Shown: positions 1-8,917 of the stretch, in pieces
Layout: each line of letters starts with the position of its first letter
How positions within the stretch are numbered: the first letter of the stretch is position 1
Assembly: GCF_023100725.1 (NCBI RefSeq)
Contig: NZ_CP095501.1
Location: 3,100,001-3,164,000 of the forward strand
DNA from: Arthrobacter antioxidans
Lineage (GTDB): Bacteria; Actinomycetota; Actinomycetes; Actinomycetales; Micrococcaceae
DNA length: 64,000 nt
Direction: 5' to 3'
Translations under genes and position numbers: made by a program
The notes under the pieces: model-generated
The model's input: only the letters and a program-made list of their open reading frames with translations
The model's database searches: none
What the model was told of the DNA's origin: nothing

Positions 1-42
1 GACGGGGCCCGCGGGTGCCCCGCCGGAACGCCGAAGGATGAG

Positions 43-678
43 ATGGACACCGCTTCACACGTGGCGCTCGGCGCCGACCTCCTCGGCGTCTTCTTCTTCG
101 CCGTCTCCGGCTCCCTGCTGGCGGCCCGCAAGGGCTTCGACCTCGTGGGGTCGCTCCTGCTCGCGTCCCTCGCGTCGCTCGGCGGAGGGGTGGCCCGGGA
201 CCTCATCATCAACGTCCCGCCCGCCGCCTTCACGAATCCCGCCTACCTGGTGCCTCCGCTGCTCGCCACCGTGCTGGTGTACTTCGTCTTCTCGGGCGTG
301 GAGCGCGGCATGCGCGTCCTGGTCGTCTTCGACGCCGGCGGACTGGCCCTGTTCTGCATCACCGGAACCCTTAAGGCGCTCGATGCCGGCCTCCACCCGG
401 TCTCGGCCGCCCTCTTGGGCGTCACCACCGCCGTCGGCGGTGGCCTGCTGCGCGACGTCGTCGCGAACGAGGTCCCGCAGCTCTTCGACCCACGGGACAT
501 CTACGCGCTCCCCGCCATGCTGGGCGCCGTCGTCGTCACGGGGCTCTACCTGACCGGGACCTTCACCCTCGTCACCGGGACCCTCGCCGCGTCCCTCGTG
601 TTCTCCCTGCGGGTCCTCGCCTGGCGTTACGGCTGGCACGCGCCGCTCGCCGCGCGGACATGGGACGCGCGGCCGTAG
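43..678 (+). CDS. TRIC / UPF0126 family cation channel-like membrane protein
   Basis: A 211-residue integral membrane protein, the usual length of the bacterial TRIC (trimeric intracellular cation channel, formerly UPF0126/YadS) family. Two internally similar halves are visible, each with a glycine-rich helix and an Arg-Asp pair: GGGVARDLI near residues 47-55 and GGGLLRDVV near 131-139, the family hallmark. Hydrophobic segments alternate along the whole length. Members conduct K+/monovalent cations or are annotated as membrane proteins of unknown substrate; the substrate cannot be read here. The ATG at 43 follows GAAGGATGAG, which offers a purine-rich ribosome site. It stands alone, followed by the SUKH-like gene after 62 bases that contain a perfect inverted repeat. 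Confidence 0.85.
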   Translation: MDTASHVALGADLLGVFFFAVSGSLLAARKGFDLVGSLLLASLASLGGGVARDLIINVPPAAFTNPAYLVPPLLATVLVYFVFSGVERGMRVLVVFDAGGLALFCITGTLKALDAGLHPVSAALLGVTTAVGGGLLRDVVANEVPQLFDPRDIYALPAMLGAVVVTGLYLTGTFTLVTGTLAASLVFSLRVLAWRYGWHAPLAARTWDARP

Positions 679-700
679 CCCGGGCGGGGGACCCGGCCGC

Positions 701-720
701 TAGGATGGGGGTATCCCCCA
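701..720 (+). promoter_or_regulatory. -10 box plus perfect inverted repeat ahead of the SUKH-like gene
   Basis: TAGGAT (701-706) resembles a -10 element. It runs straight into a perfect inverted repeat, TGGGGG-TAT-CCCCCA (706-720), that would cover the transcription start of the gene beginning at 741. This could be a repressor site, or a stem-loop ending the upstream TRIC transcript, but no T-run follows. Regulator unknown. Confidence 0.4.
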
Positions 721-740
721 ATCCCACGCCTGGAGTACTT

Positions 741-1166
741 GTGACTGAGCTGTTTTCCGACAAATTCCGCGCCCTGGTGCCCCAGTACTTCGAGGACGAG
801 TGGGCCGAGGAAGACGGCCTGTCCGACGACGAGCTGGCCGAGATGCTCGAGGGCAAGGACTTCGACCTGCCCCTGGCCCTGCGCGACTTCTACCGCGCCG
901 TGGGTGCCACCGAGGACATCATGGAGGCGTTCCACTTCTTCTGGGACCCCGACGAACTCGAGATCGAGGACGGCTTCCTCCTGTTCCTCGAGGACGAGGA
1001 CGAGGAGTACACCTGGGGCATGCGGGCGGACCAGCTGGACGTCCCCGACCCGATCGTCTGGCGGCGCAACAACGTCCGCGGCGAATGGCAGAGCGAGGAG
1101 GGCACCTTCAGCGAGTACGTGCTCGATCTGTTCGCGTGGGTCTTCGAGGCGGACGACGAGGACTGA
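741..1166 (+). CDS. acidic SUKH (SMI1/KNR4)-like protein
   Basis: A 141-residue, strongly acidic protein of one compact domain. The pattern of an N-terminal acidic helix, LRDFYRAVG, a glycine-poor beta region (LEIEDGFLLFLED), Trp-rich strands (TWGMRADQL, VWRRNN) and a C-terminal helix (YVLDLFAWVFEA) fits the SMI1/KNR4-SUKH fold, many members of which are immunity proteins; no toxin gene is adjacent, so a housekeeping or orphan role is equally possible. The GTG at 741 is chosen because it follows the TAGGAT box and inverted repeat and gives the conserved-looking MTELFSDKFR start; an in-frame ATG exists further upstream inside the promoter. Its TGA overlaps the ATG of the HIT gene by one base, so the two are probably cotranslated. 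Confidence 0.6.
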   Translation: MTELFSDKFRALVPQYFEDEWAEEDGLSDDELAEMLEGKDFDLPLALRDFYRAVGATEDIMEAFHFFWDPDELEIEDGFLLFLEDEDEEYTWGMRADQLDVPDPIVWRRNNVRGEWQSEEGTFSEYVLDLFAWVFEADDED

Positions 1167-1639
1167 TGCCGTTCGTCCACCACGCCCCTGAGGGGTACCG
1201 GTGCCCGTTCTGCGACCTCGCGCGGTCGGACTTCGGTAACCCGAAGAACCTCTGCCGCCCGGGGGACGTCGTCTACGCCGACGACCTCGCGCTCGCGTTC
1301 ATCGCGTCGCACGGCTTCGACCCGAATCCCGGCCACGTCCTGATCACCCCGCGGGCGCACGTGGAACTGCTGTACGAACTGCCGGACGACGCCGCCGCGC
1401 GCATCATGACGCTGACCCGCGACATCGCGATCGCCATCAAACGCGCCTGGGAGCCCGACGGCATCTCGACGCGGCAGCACAACGAGCCGGCCGGCAGCCA
1501 GCACGTGTGGCACTACCACCAGCACGTCCTGCCGCGCTGGCACGACGACGGTTTCTACTTCACGCCGAAGCGGCCGATCGTGGACCCGGAGATCAGGGCG
1601 CGGAAGGCCGACGAGCTGAGGGCGTTCCTCCCCCACTGA
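1166..1639 (+). CDS. HIT family (histidine triad) hydrolase
   Basis: A 157-residue HIT-superfamily protein. The triad HVWHYHQHVLP near residue 115 supplies the HxHxHxx signature whose central His is the nucleophile in nucleotide hydrolysis or transfer; the upstream GHVLITPRAH is the usual family block. An N-terminal CPFCD suggests a partial zinc knuckle, as in many HIT proteins. Family members act on adenosine-phosphoramidate or dinucleoside polyphosphates in the cytoplasm; exact substrate not deducible. The start ATG overlaps the previous stop (TGATG), implying translational coupling with the SUKH-like gene. Confidence 0.85.
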   Translation: MPFVHHAPEGYRCPFCDLARSDFGNPKNLCRPGDVVYADDLALAFIASHGFDPNPGHVLITPRAHVELLYELPDDAAARIMTLTRDIAIAIKRAWEPDGISTRQHNEPAGSQHVWHYHQHVLPRWHDDGFYFTPKRPIVDPEIRARKADELRAFLPH

Positions 1640-1714
1640 CCCCGCCCCGGCCGCCACCCGCCGTCGTTCCTGCGCGGTCGTGCACGACGGCACGTGCCCA
1701 CCGCCCAGGGAAGG

Positions 1715-2803
1715 TCAGACGTCCCGGCTGACGACGGCCTGCGCGAAGCTCGCCAGCGCCTGCTTGACCACGCTGTCCGGGAGCGGTTCGAGCGCGGCCA
1801 CGGCCTCGTCCGCCCATTGCTGGGCCACGGCCCACGCCTCCTGGGTCTGCGGGTGCTCGCGCACTGCGGTGACGGCGGCGGCGAGGGCGTCATCGGAGGA
1901 CAGGTCGCCGTCCACGAGCGCGACGACGTCGGCCGCGGACCGGTCGCCCGCCGCTGCGGCGCGGCGCAGCAGGATGACCGGAAGGGTGGGCACGCCCTCG
2001 CGGAGGTCGGTGCCGGGGGCCTTGCCGGACTTGACCTTGCGGCCCGTCACGTCGATGACGTCGTCCGCCAGCTGGAACGCGACGCCGACCTTCTCGCCGT
2101 AGGAGACCATGGTGTCGACGACTTCCCGCGGGGTGTCCGCGAAGAGGGCACCGAGCTGCCCGGAAGCGGCCACGAGGGAGCCGGTCTTGTCGGCGATCAC
2201 CGAGAGATAGTGCTCGAGGGCGTCCTGGCCGTCGCGTGGGCCCACGGTCTCGTGGAGCTGGCCGAGGCAGAGACGTTCGAAGGTGCGTGCCTGGATGCCG
2301 AGGGCCTCGCCGCCGAGCTCCGAGACGAGGATGGACGCCCGGGCGAAGATGAGGTCCCCGGTGAGGATGGCGACGGAGTTGCCCCACACCTCGTGCGCGG
2401 TCGGGGCGCCGCGGCGGTAGGGGGCTGAGTCCATGACGTCGTCGTGGTAGAGCGTGGCGAGGTGCGTCAGTTCGACGACGACGGCGGCCTGGACCACCTT
2501 GGCCCGCGTGGGGTTGCCGAGGTGCGAGGCGAGGATGGTCAGGAGCGGCCGGATGCGCTTGCCGCCGGCCTCCACGAGGTGGCGGCTCGTCGCGTCGGCC
2601 AGCGGGTCCGAGTGGGCGATGGCGCTGCGGAGCTGCTTCTCCACCTCGGCCAGGCAGGACGAGACGGACGGTCCGAGCTCCGGGTCCTCGGCGATGAGGG
2701 CGAAACCGGGAGGCAGGCGCAGGGCGTCGCCGGGCGTGTCCGCCGTGTCCAGCGCGCTGTTGACGCCCGCGCTGGCCCACCCGGAGTCGAAGGATTGTGT
2801 CAC
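1715..2803 (-). CDS. polyprenyl diphosphate synthase (menaquinone side chain)
   Basis: A 362-residue trans-isoprenyl diphosphate synthase. The first Asp-rich motif DDVMD is at residues 121-125 and the second DDVID at 247-251; GKRIRP at 81-86 binds isopentenyl diphosphate. These long-chain enzymes elongate farnesyl or geranylgeranyl diphosphate to the hepta- to nonaprenyl tail of menaquinone. It is the last gene of a minus-strand group menG - reductase - synthase, starting 9 bases after the reductase stop, which supports the quinone-tail role. Start is GTG at 2803. Chain length cannot be read from sequence by eye. Confidence 0.88.
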   Translation of the reverse strand: MTQSFDSGWASAGVNSALDTADTPGDALRLPPGFALIAEDPELGPSVSSCLAEVEKQLRSAIAHSDPLADATSRHLVEAGGKRIRPLLTILASHLGNPTRAKVVQAAVVVELTHLATLYHDDVMDSAPYRRGAPTAHEVWGNSVAILTGDLIFARASILVSELGGEALGIQARTFERLCLGQLHETVGPRDGQDALEHYLSVIADKTGSLVAASGQLGALFADTPREVVDTMVSYGEKVGVAFQLADDVIDVTGRKVKSGKAPGTDLREGVPTLPVILLRRAAAAGDRSAADVVALVDGDLSSDDALAAAVTAVREHPQTQEAWAVAQQWADEAVAALEPLPDSVVKQALASFAQAVVSRDV

Positions 2804-2812
2804 GGTCTAAGA

Positions 2813-4129
2813 CTAACGAAGTGAAGCGGCGCTTTGCGCACGCAGATGGCCGGCCAGGGACGGCTGGTTGGAGGTGGGCGGCACCAGGGACTCGAGCAGG
2901 TGGATGACGCGGTCCTCGAAGCCCCGCCCGCCGGTGTCCGTCAGGTTGGCGAGCATGCGCACCACGAACCGCATGAGGAGGGGGACGGGCATGCCCGTGC
3001 GCAGGGCCAGGGAGAGGATGGCGGGCTTGCCGATCAGCTGCGCGAAGACACGGCCGAGCGTGAAGTGGCTGCCCCACTGCCCACGGATGTAGGGCGCGTA
3101 GCCGGACATCACCTGGTCGCGGCCGAGCGGCGACGCGACGCCCTGCGCCCGTTCGATGAACTCCGCGGCGTAGCGGGCGGACTCCATCGCGTAGGAGATG
3201 CCCTCGCCGTTGAACGGCGACACCATGCCCCCGGCGTCGCCGAGGAGCAGGAGCCCCGGGCTGTAGTGCGGGGTCCGGTTGAAGCCCATGGGCAGCGCCG
3301 CGCCGCGGATCTCGCCCACCATGTTCGACGGCGTGAAACCCCACTCGGCGGGCATGCCCGCGGTCCAGTCCCGCAGCACCTGCTTGTAGTCCAGCTTGCC
3401 GAACTCGGCGGAGGAGTTCAGGATGCCGAGGCCCACGTTGGAGGTGCCGTCGCCGACGCCGAACACCCAGCCGTACCCGGGCAGGGGCTTGCCGGTGGCG
3501 TCCGGCAGTTCGAGCCAGCCCTCCATCCAGTCGTCGTTCGTGCGGGGGCTCGTGAAGTAGGTGCGGACGGCGACGCCGAGCGGGCGGTCGTCGCGCTTCT
3601 GCATCCCGAGGCTGACGGCGGTCCGCGTCGAGTTGCCGTCGGCGGCGAGGACGACGTCGGCCGTGAAGGTGCGGGTCTCCCCCGTCTTGCGGCCGTCGGC
3701 ATCGAGCAGGTTCACGGTGACGCCCGTGACGCGTCCGGCGTCGTCACGGACGGCGGAGGACACGGAGTGGCCCTCGAGGATGGTGGCTCCGGCGGAGCGG
3801 GCATGCCGGGCGAGGGCTTCGTCGAAGCCGAGGCGCGTGCGGACCAGGCCGTAGTCGGGGAAGTCGCTGAGCTCGGGCCAGGGCACCTCGACGGTGCGTT
3901 TGCCGGCGATCAGGCGGAGGCCGCGGTTGCGGCGCCAGCCCTCGCTCTCGTCGTGCGGCAGGCCGAGCAGCTGCAGTTCCCGCGTGGCGCGGGGCGTCAG
4001 GCCGTCGCCGCAGACCTTCTCCCGGGGGAAGAACGTCTTCTCGAGGACGGTCACCTCGATCCCGGCGCTCGCGAGATAGTAGGCGGCGGTGGAGCCGGCC
4101 GGGCCGGCCCCGACGATGAGGACCGACAT
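2813..4129 (-). CDS. geranylgeranyl reductase family FAD oxidoreductase (MenJ-like)
   Basis: A 438-residue flavoprotein. The N-terminal Rossmann motif VGAGPAGSTAA (residues 6-16) binds FAD. The block FFPREKVCGDGLTPRA (about 33-48) and the later GDAGGMVSPFNGEGI (about 295-309) are the signatures of the geranylgeranyl-reductase/digeranylgeranylglycerophospholipid-reductase family. In actinobacteria a member of this family (MenJ) saturates one isoprene unit of menaquinone, giving MK-n(H2). Position between menG and a polyprenyl diphosphate synthase supports that role. The ATG directly abuts the menG stop (zero spacing), so the three genes are very likely one transcript. Confidence 0.82.
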   Translation of the reverse strand: MSVLIVGAGPAGSTAAYYLASAGIEVTVLEKTFFPREKVCGDGLTPRATRELQLLGLPHDESEGWRRNRGLRLIAGKRTVEVPWPELSDFPDYGLVRTRLGFDEALARHARSAGATILEGHSVSSAVRDDAGRVTGVTVNLLDADGRKTGETRTFTADVVLAADGNSTRTAVSLGMQKRDDRPLGVAVRTYFTSPRTNDDWMEGWLELPDATGKPLPGYGWVFGVGDGTSNVGLGILNSSAEFGKLDYKQVLRDWTAGMPAEWGFTPSNMVGEIRGAALPMGFNRTPHYSPGLLLLGDAGGMVSPFNGEGISYAMESARYAAEFIERAQGVASPLGRDQVMSGYAPYIRGQWGSHFTLGRVFAQLIGKPAILSLALRTGMPVPLLMRFVVRMLANLTDTGGRGFEDRVIHLLESLVPPTSNQPSLAGHLRAQSAASLR

Positions 4130-4894
4130 CTAGTCGACCGCCGACGTCCGTCGGCGCAACCGCACCTGGCCGGGCAGCAGCGGCTCCTCGCCCGGCGCTG
4201 CGGGCGACTTCGTGGCGCGGTGCACGGCCACGATGCCGCCGTTGAGGTTCCGGTACGCGACGTCGTTCCAGCCACTGTCGCCGATCCAGGCGGCGAGCCG
4301 GTCCTGGTCCGGCCAGGCCCGGATGGACTCGGCGAGGTACACGTAGGCGTCGGGGTTGGAGCTGACCCGGCGGGCGATCGCGGGGAGCGCGCGCATCAGG
4401 TACTCGGTGTAGGTGGTGCGCCAGAGCGCGACGGTGGGCTGGGAGAACTCCGCGATGACCAGGCGGCCGCCCGGCCGCGTGACGCGCAGCATCTCGGCGA
4501 GCGCCTTCTTCGGCTCGTTCACGTTGCGCAGGCCGAAGGAGATGGTGCACGCGTCGAAGGAGTTGTCCGCGAAGGGGAGGTTGGTGGCGTCCCCGGCCAC
4601 GAAGTCGATGTCCGGGCGGCGGCGCTTGCCCACCTTCAGCATGCCGAGCGAGAAATCGCAGGCGACGACGTCGATGCCCGCGTCCGCGTACGGCTCGCTC
4701 GACGTGCCGGTGCCGGCGGCGAGATCCAGGACGCGCTGTCCCGGCTCCGCGCCGACGGCGTCCACGACGATGCGGCGCCACCGGCGCGTCTGCCCCATCG
4801 ACAGGACGTCGTTGACGACGTCGTACTTGGGCGCCACGTCGTCGAACATGGCTGCTACTTCGTCAGGCCGCTTCTCCAGCGATGCGCGATTCAC
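4130..4894 (-). CDS. menG: demethylmenaquinone methyltransferase
   Basis: A 254-residue class I SAM methyltransferase of the UbiE/MenG family, which methylates demethylmenaquinone in the last step of menaquinone synthesis. Visible motifs are [14 protein letters not shown] near the N-terminus (UbiE signature 1), the SAM-binding [11 protein letters not shown] (about residues 57-67) and [24 protein letters not shown] (UbiE signature 2 region, 135-160). It uses a GTG start at 4894 and leads a minus-strand operon with the FAD reductase and polyprenyl synthase. Divergent from menF 124 bases away, so the intergenic region carries both promoters. Confidence 0.93.
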   Translation of the reverse strand: MNRASLEKRPDEVAAMFDDVAPKYDVVNDVLSMGQTRRWRRIVVDAVGAEPGQRVLDLAAGTGTSSEPYADAGIDVVACDFSLGMLKVGKRRRPDIDFVAGDATNLPFADNSFDACTISFGLRNVNEPKKALAEMLRVTRPGGRLVIAEFSQPTVALWRTTYTEYLMRALPAIARRVSSNPDAYVYLAESIRAWPDQDRLAAWIGDSGWNDVAYRNLNGGIVAVHRATKSPAAPGEEPLLPGQVRLRRRTSAVD

Positions 4895-5018
4895 TCGCTC
4901 ATTGTCTCAAACAAACCCCGACCACCCGACCCGCGACTTCCCGACGTGCCGAACCTCACGACCCCGCACGGATACGGTACGGATACGGCCCGGTGCCGCG
5001 GAGTACGCTTGAGGCATC

Positions 5019-6359
5019 ATGAGCACTCCGTCCCTCACTGCGCTGCCCCCTGCGCCCGGACAGTCCCGCGGGCTCCGCAGCATCACCGTGGCACAGGCGG
5101 ACATGGACCCGCGGACGGGCCTGCTCGACTACGTGGTCCGCAACGACGCCCACACCTGGATCCGCCGCGGGGGCGGCCTCGTGGCCTACGGCGAGACGGC
5201 CCGCTTCACCGTCACCGGCCCCGACCGCTTCACGCTGGCCCAGGAGTGGTGGCGCCGTGAACTCGCCGGCGCTGAGGTGCTGGACGATCTCGGCGTCCCC
5301 GGCACCGGGCTCATCGCCTTCGGTTCCTTCGCCTTCTCCAAGACCTCGCCCCACGAGTCGCGCCTGATCGTCCCCGCCGTGGTGGTGGGCTGCAGCGAGG
5401 GCCGCACCTGGCTGACCCTCATCACCGACGACGCCGAGGCCGAGCTGAGCGCCGAGGCCGCGGAGGCGGCGCTCGCCGCCTACCTCGCGGAGCCCGACGC
5501 CGGGCGCTCCCCCGGCCCGGGCGACCGCCTCGGCCCGGGCGTCCTCAGCGAGGACCAGTACGAGCGCGCGGTCGCCGAGGGCGTGAAGCACGTGCAGGCC
5601 GGCGAGCTGAGCAAGCTCGTGCTGGCACGGGACGTCGTCGCGCACCTCGAGACGCCCGTCGCGACGGCGCAGGTGCTGCGGGACCTCGCGGTGCGGTACG
5701 AGGACTGCTGGACCTACGCCGTGGACGGCCTGATCGGGTCCACGCCGGAGATGCTCATCAAGGTGGAGAACAACACGGCCCGCGCCCGCGTGCTCGCCGG
5801 GACCCTGGACCGCGCCAACGCCCCGGCCGGCGACCCGGGCTATGCCGACCGCGTCCTCGCAGGGTCCGAGAAGCAGCTCCACGAGCACCAGATCGCGATC
5901 GACTCGCTCACCGAGACCCTCCAGCCGTTCACGAGCTCCATGACCTCCCACAGCGAGCCGTTCGTGCTGCAGCTGCCCAACGTGTGGCACCTCGCCTCGG
6001 ACGTCACGGCGCAGCTGGCGGCGGACGACGACGGCCGCGTCCCGACGTCGCTCGCCCTGGTCCAGGCGCTCCATCCCACCGCCGCTGTCTGCGGCACCCC
6101 CACGACGGTCGCCGGAGCACTCATCCGCGAGCTGGAGCATCTGCAGCGCGGACCGTACGCCGGGCCGGTGGGCTGGATCGACGCCGGGGGCAACGGCGAG
6201 TGGGGCATCGCCCTCCGCGGCGCCGTCGTCGAGACGCCCACGCGCGTGCGGCTCTACGCGGGGTGCGGGATCGTGGAGGGTTCGCAGCCCGCAGCCGAAC
6301 TCGCGGAGACGTGGAGCAAGTTCAGGCCGATGATCGAGGCCCTCGGCCTGTCCCGATGA
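5019..6359 (+). CDS. menF: isochorismate synthase
   Basis: A 446-residue chorismate-utilising enzyme converting chorismate to isochorismate, the entry step of menaquinone synthesis. The C-terminal two thirds show the family blocks LSKLVLARDVV, STPEMLIKVENNTARARVLAGT, KQLHEHQIAIDSL and the catalytic region HPTAAVCGTP ... GPYAGPVGWIDAGGNGEWGIALR ... YAGCGIVEGS, with metal-binding glutamates in LHEH and the GIVEGS motif. Length is normal. Upstream a TACGCT -10 box (5004-5009) ends only nine bases before the ATG, so the message may be nearly leaderless. A siderophore-type isochorismate synthase is the alternative; the menG neighbour favours menF. Confidence 0.9.
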   Translation: MSTPSLTALPPAPGQSRGLRSITVAQADMDPRTGLLDYVVRNDAHTWIRRGGGLVAYGETARFTVTGPDRFTLAQEWWRRELAGAEVLDDLGVPGTGLIAFGSFAFSKTSPHESRLIVPAVVVGCSEGRTWLTLITDDAEAELSAEAAEAALAAYLAEPDAGRSPGPGDRLGPGVLSEDQYERAVAEGVKHVQAGELSKLVLARDVVAHLETPVATAQVLRDLAVRYEDCWTYAVDGLIGSTPEMLIKVENNTARARVLAGTLDRANAPAGDPGYADRVLAGSEKQLHEHQIAIDSLTETLQPFTSSMTSHSEPFVLQLPNVWHLASDVTAQLAADDDGRVPTSLALVQALHPTAAVCGTPTTVAGALIRELEHLQRGPYAGPVGWIDAGGNGEWGIALRGAVVETPTRVRLYAGCGIVEGSQPAAELAETWSKFRPMIEALGLSR

Positions 6360-6432
6360 CCGAACCCCGGTGACCGGACCCCGGTGACCGTCGGGCAACC
6401 CCTGTCGCCTGTGATGCACCTCTCCCTGACGC

Positions 6433-6438
6433 TAGAAT
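6433..6438 (+). promoter_or_regulatory. -10 box of the amino-acid ABC operon
   Basis: TAGAAT lies 48 bases before the ATG of the solute-binding protein in the short gap after menF. No convincing -35 is visible. A GAGG ribosome site at 6476-6480 precedes the ATG at 6486. Confidence 0.4.
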
Positions 6439-6485
6439 CAGCAGGACCGTCCCCGTTCCACCCCGTCCGCCCAAGTGAGGTACCC

Positions 6486-7274
6486 ATGCTTTCCAAGAAA
6501 TCAGCACTGCTGGCCGCCATGGCCGCCGGCGCACTCGCGCTGAGCGCCTGTGGCGGAGGCTCCGACGACGCCGGGTCCGGCGAGGCGACCGGCCTGAACC
6601 TCGTCTCCGAGGGCTCGCTCACCGTCTGCTCGGACATCCCCTACCCGCCCTTCGAGTACGAGGAGAACGGCGAGTACACCGGCTTCGACATGGATCTCAT
6701 GAAGGAGATCGCCGCGGGCATGGACCTCGAGCTCTCCGTGCAGGACGTCGGCTTCGACGGCCTCCAGAGCGGCGCCGTCCTCGGAGCCCGCCAGTGCGAC
6801 ATCGGCGCCAGCGCCGTCACGATCACCGAGGAGCGCAAGGCGAACCTCACGTTCTCGGACCCGTACTACGACTCCCTGCAGTCCATCCTCGTGCCGACCG
6901 ACTCGGACATCGCCTCGATCGACGATCTCGCCGGCAAGCAGGTGGGCGTCCAGCAGGGCACCACCGGCGCCACCTACGCCGCGGAGAACGCACCCGAGGC
7001 GGAACTGGTCCAGTACCCCTCCGATGCCGAGATGTACGCCGCCATCCAGGCCGGGAACGTCGACGCCCTGCTGCAGGACCTCCCCGTGAACATCGGCCAC
7101 ACCGAGGACGGCGCGTTCACGATCGCCGAGGAGCTGCCGACGGACGAGCAGTACGGCTTCATCATGGCCAAGACCGGCAGCGAGGAACTCGTCGCCGCCG
7201 TCAACGAACAGCTGGCCACGCTGCGTGAGAACGGCACGTACCAGGAAATCTACGACACCTACTTCGAGGAGTAG
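6486..7274 (+). CDS. amino-acid ABC transporter substrate-binding lipoprotein
   Basis: A 262-residue family-3 solute-binding protein. It has a lipoprotein signal peptide with lipobox ALSAC, the modified Cys being residue 22, followed by a Gly/Ser/Asp linker. The mature domain begins [28 protein letters not shown], the signature region of polar-amino-acid binding proteins, and contains [12 protein letters not shown] at the hinge. It sits extracytoplasmically and delivers ligand to the permease and ATPase encoded immediately downstream (85-base and then overlapping spacing). Ligand is probably glutamate/glutamine, arginine or cystine; not resolvable. The ATG at 6486 is picked because the GAGG ribosome site and signal peptide fit there rather than at upstream in-frame starts. 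Confidence 0.9.
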   Translation: MLSKKSALLAAMAAGALALSACGGGSDDAGSGEATGLNLVSEGSLTVCSDIPYPPFEYEENGEYTGFDMDLMKEIAAGMDLELSVQDVGFDGLQSGAVLGARQCDIGASAVTITEERKANLTFSDPYYDSLQSILVPTDSDIASIDDLAGKQVGVQQGTTGATYAAENAPEAELVQYPSDAEMYAAIQAGNVDALLQDLPVNIGHTEDGAFTIAEELPTDEQYGFIMAKTGSEELVAAVNEQLATLRENGTYQEIYDTYFEE

Positions 7275-7358
7275 CCCCACCCTGCCCGTGCGGCCCCGGA
7301 CGTCCGACGACCCCGGGGCCGCACGGGTGCCACCTCCCGAAGGAAGGTAGATCCCCGC

Positions 7359-8140
7359 GTGAAACGTTCAACCCGCAGACGCCTCACCCAAGGCGTCCTC
7401 TACGCGGTCTTCGCCGCCGTCGTCCTCTTCGTGCTCCTCGCCGCCGACTGGGCGACGATCCGTGCGTACTTCTTCGACCTCGACGTGGCCATCGCTGTCT
7501 TCCCCGAGATCGTCACGATCGCTGCGAAGAACACGGTCGTCTACACGGCCATCGCCTTCGTCGGGGGCCTGCTGCTCGGCCTCCTGCTGGCGCTCATGAA
7601 ACTCTCCCCGGTGCTGCCGTACCGCTGGTTCGCGACCGGCTACATCGAACTGTTCCGAGGGCTGCCGGCGCTGCTGGTCATCTTCGGATTCGCCTACGCC
7701 ATCCCCATCGCCTTCCAGTGGCGACCACCCGGCGGCAATGCCGGTGCGGGACTGATCGCCCTCATCATCGTGTCCTCCGCCTACATCGCGGAGACCATCC
7801 GGGCCGGCATCGAGGCCGTGCCCCAGGGGCAGGTCGAGGCGGCGCGTTCCCTCGGCATGAACGGGGCATGGACCATGATCACCGTGACCCTCCCCCAGGC
7901 CTTCCGCATCATCACGCCCCCCCTGACGAACGAGCTGGTCATCCTCATCAAGGACACCTCGCTCCTCTTCATCGCGGGCATGGCCATCGGCGACCGCGAA
8001 CTGACCACCTTCGCGCGGGACTCGCTGACCAACCAGGCCAACGCGACCCCCCTCGTGGTCGCCGCGCTGCTGTACCTGGTCATCACGTTGCCGCTCACCC
8101 AGCTCGTCGCGAAGCTCGAACGACACAACAAGAGAGGCCG

Positions 8141-8144
<4 letters not shown>
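7359..8144 (+). CDS. amino-acid ABC transporter permease
   Basis: A 261-residue HisMQ-type permease with an N-terminal helix (about 15-33) and a set of four to five further helices. The EAA loop, [33 protein letters not shown] (about 160-192), contacts the ATPase and is diagnostic. GTG start at 7359 follows AAGGAAGG. The stop TGA overlaps the GTG of the ATPase (GTGA), typical of cotranslated ABC subunits. The same single permease is probably used as a homodimer because no second permease gene is present. Confidence 0.9.

Positions 8145-8913
<769 letters not shown>

Positions 8914-8917
<4 letters not shown>

Noticed and set aside
4960..5000. CGGATACGG direct repeats in the menG-menF gap as a regulator site
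   Set aside because: Only two short copies with irregular spacing; too weak to distinguish from chance in this sequence context.
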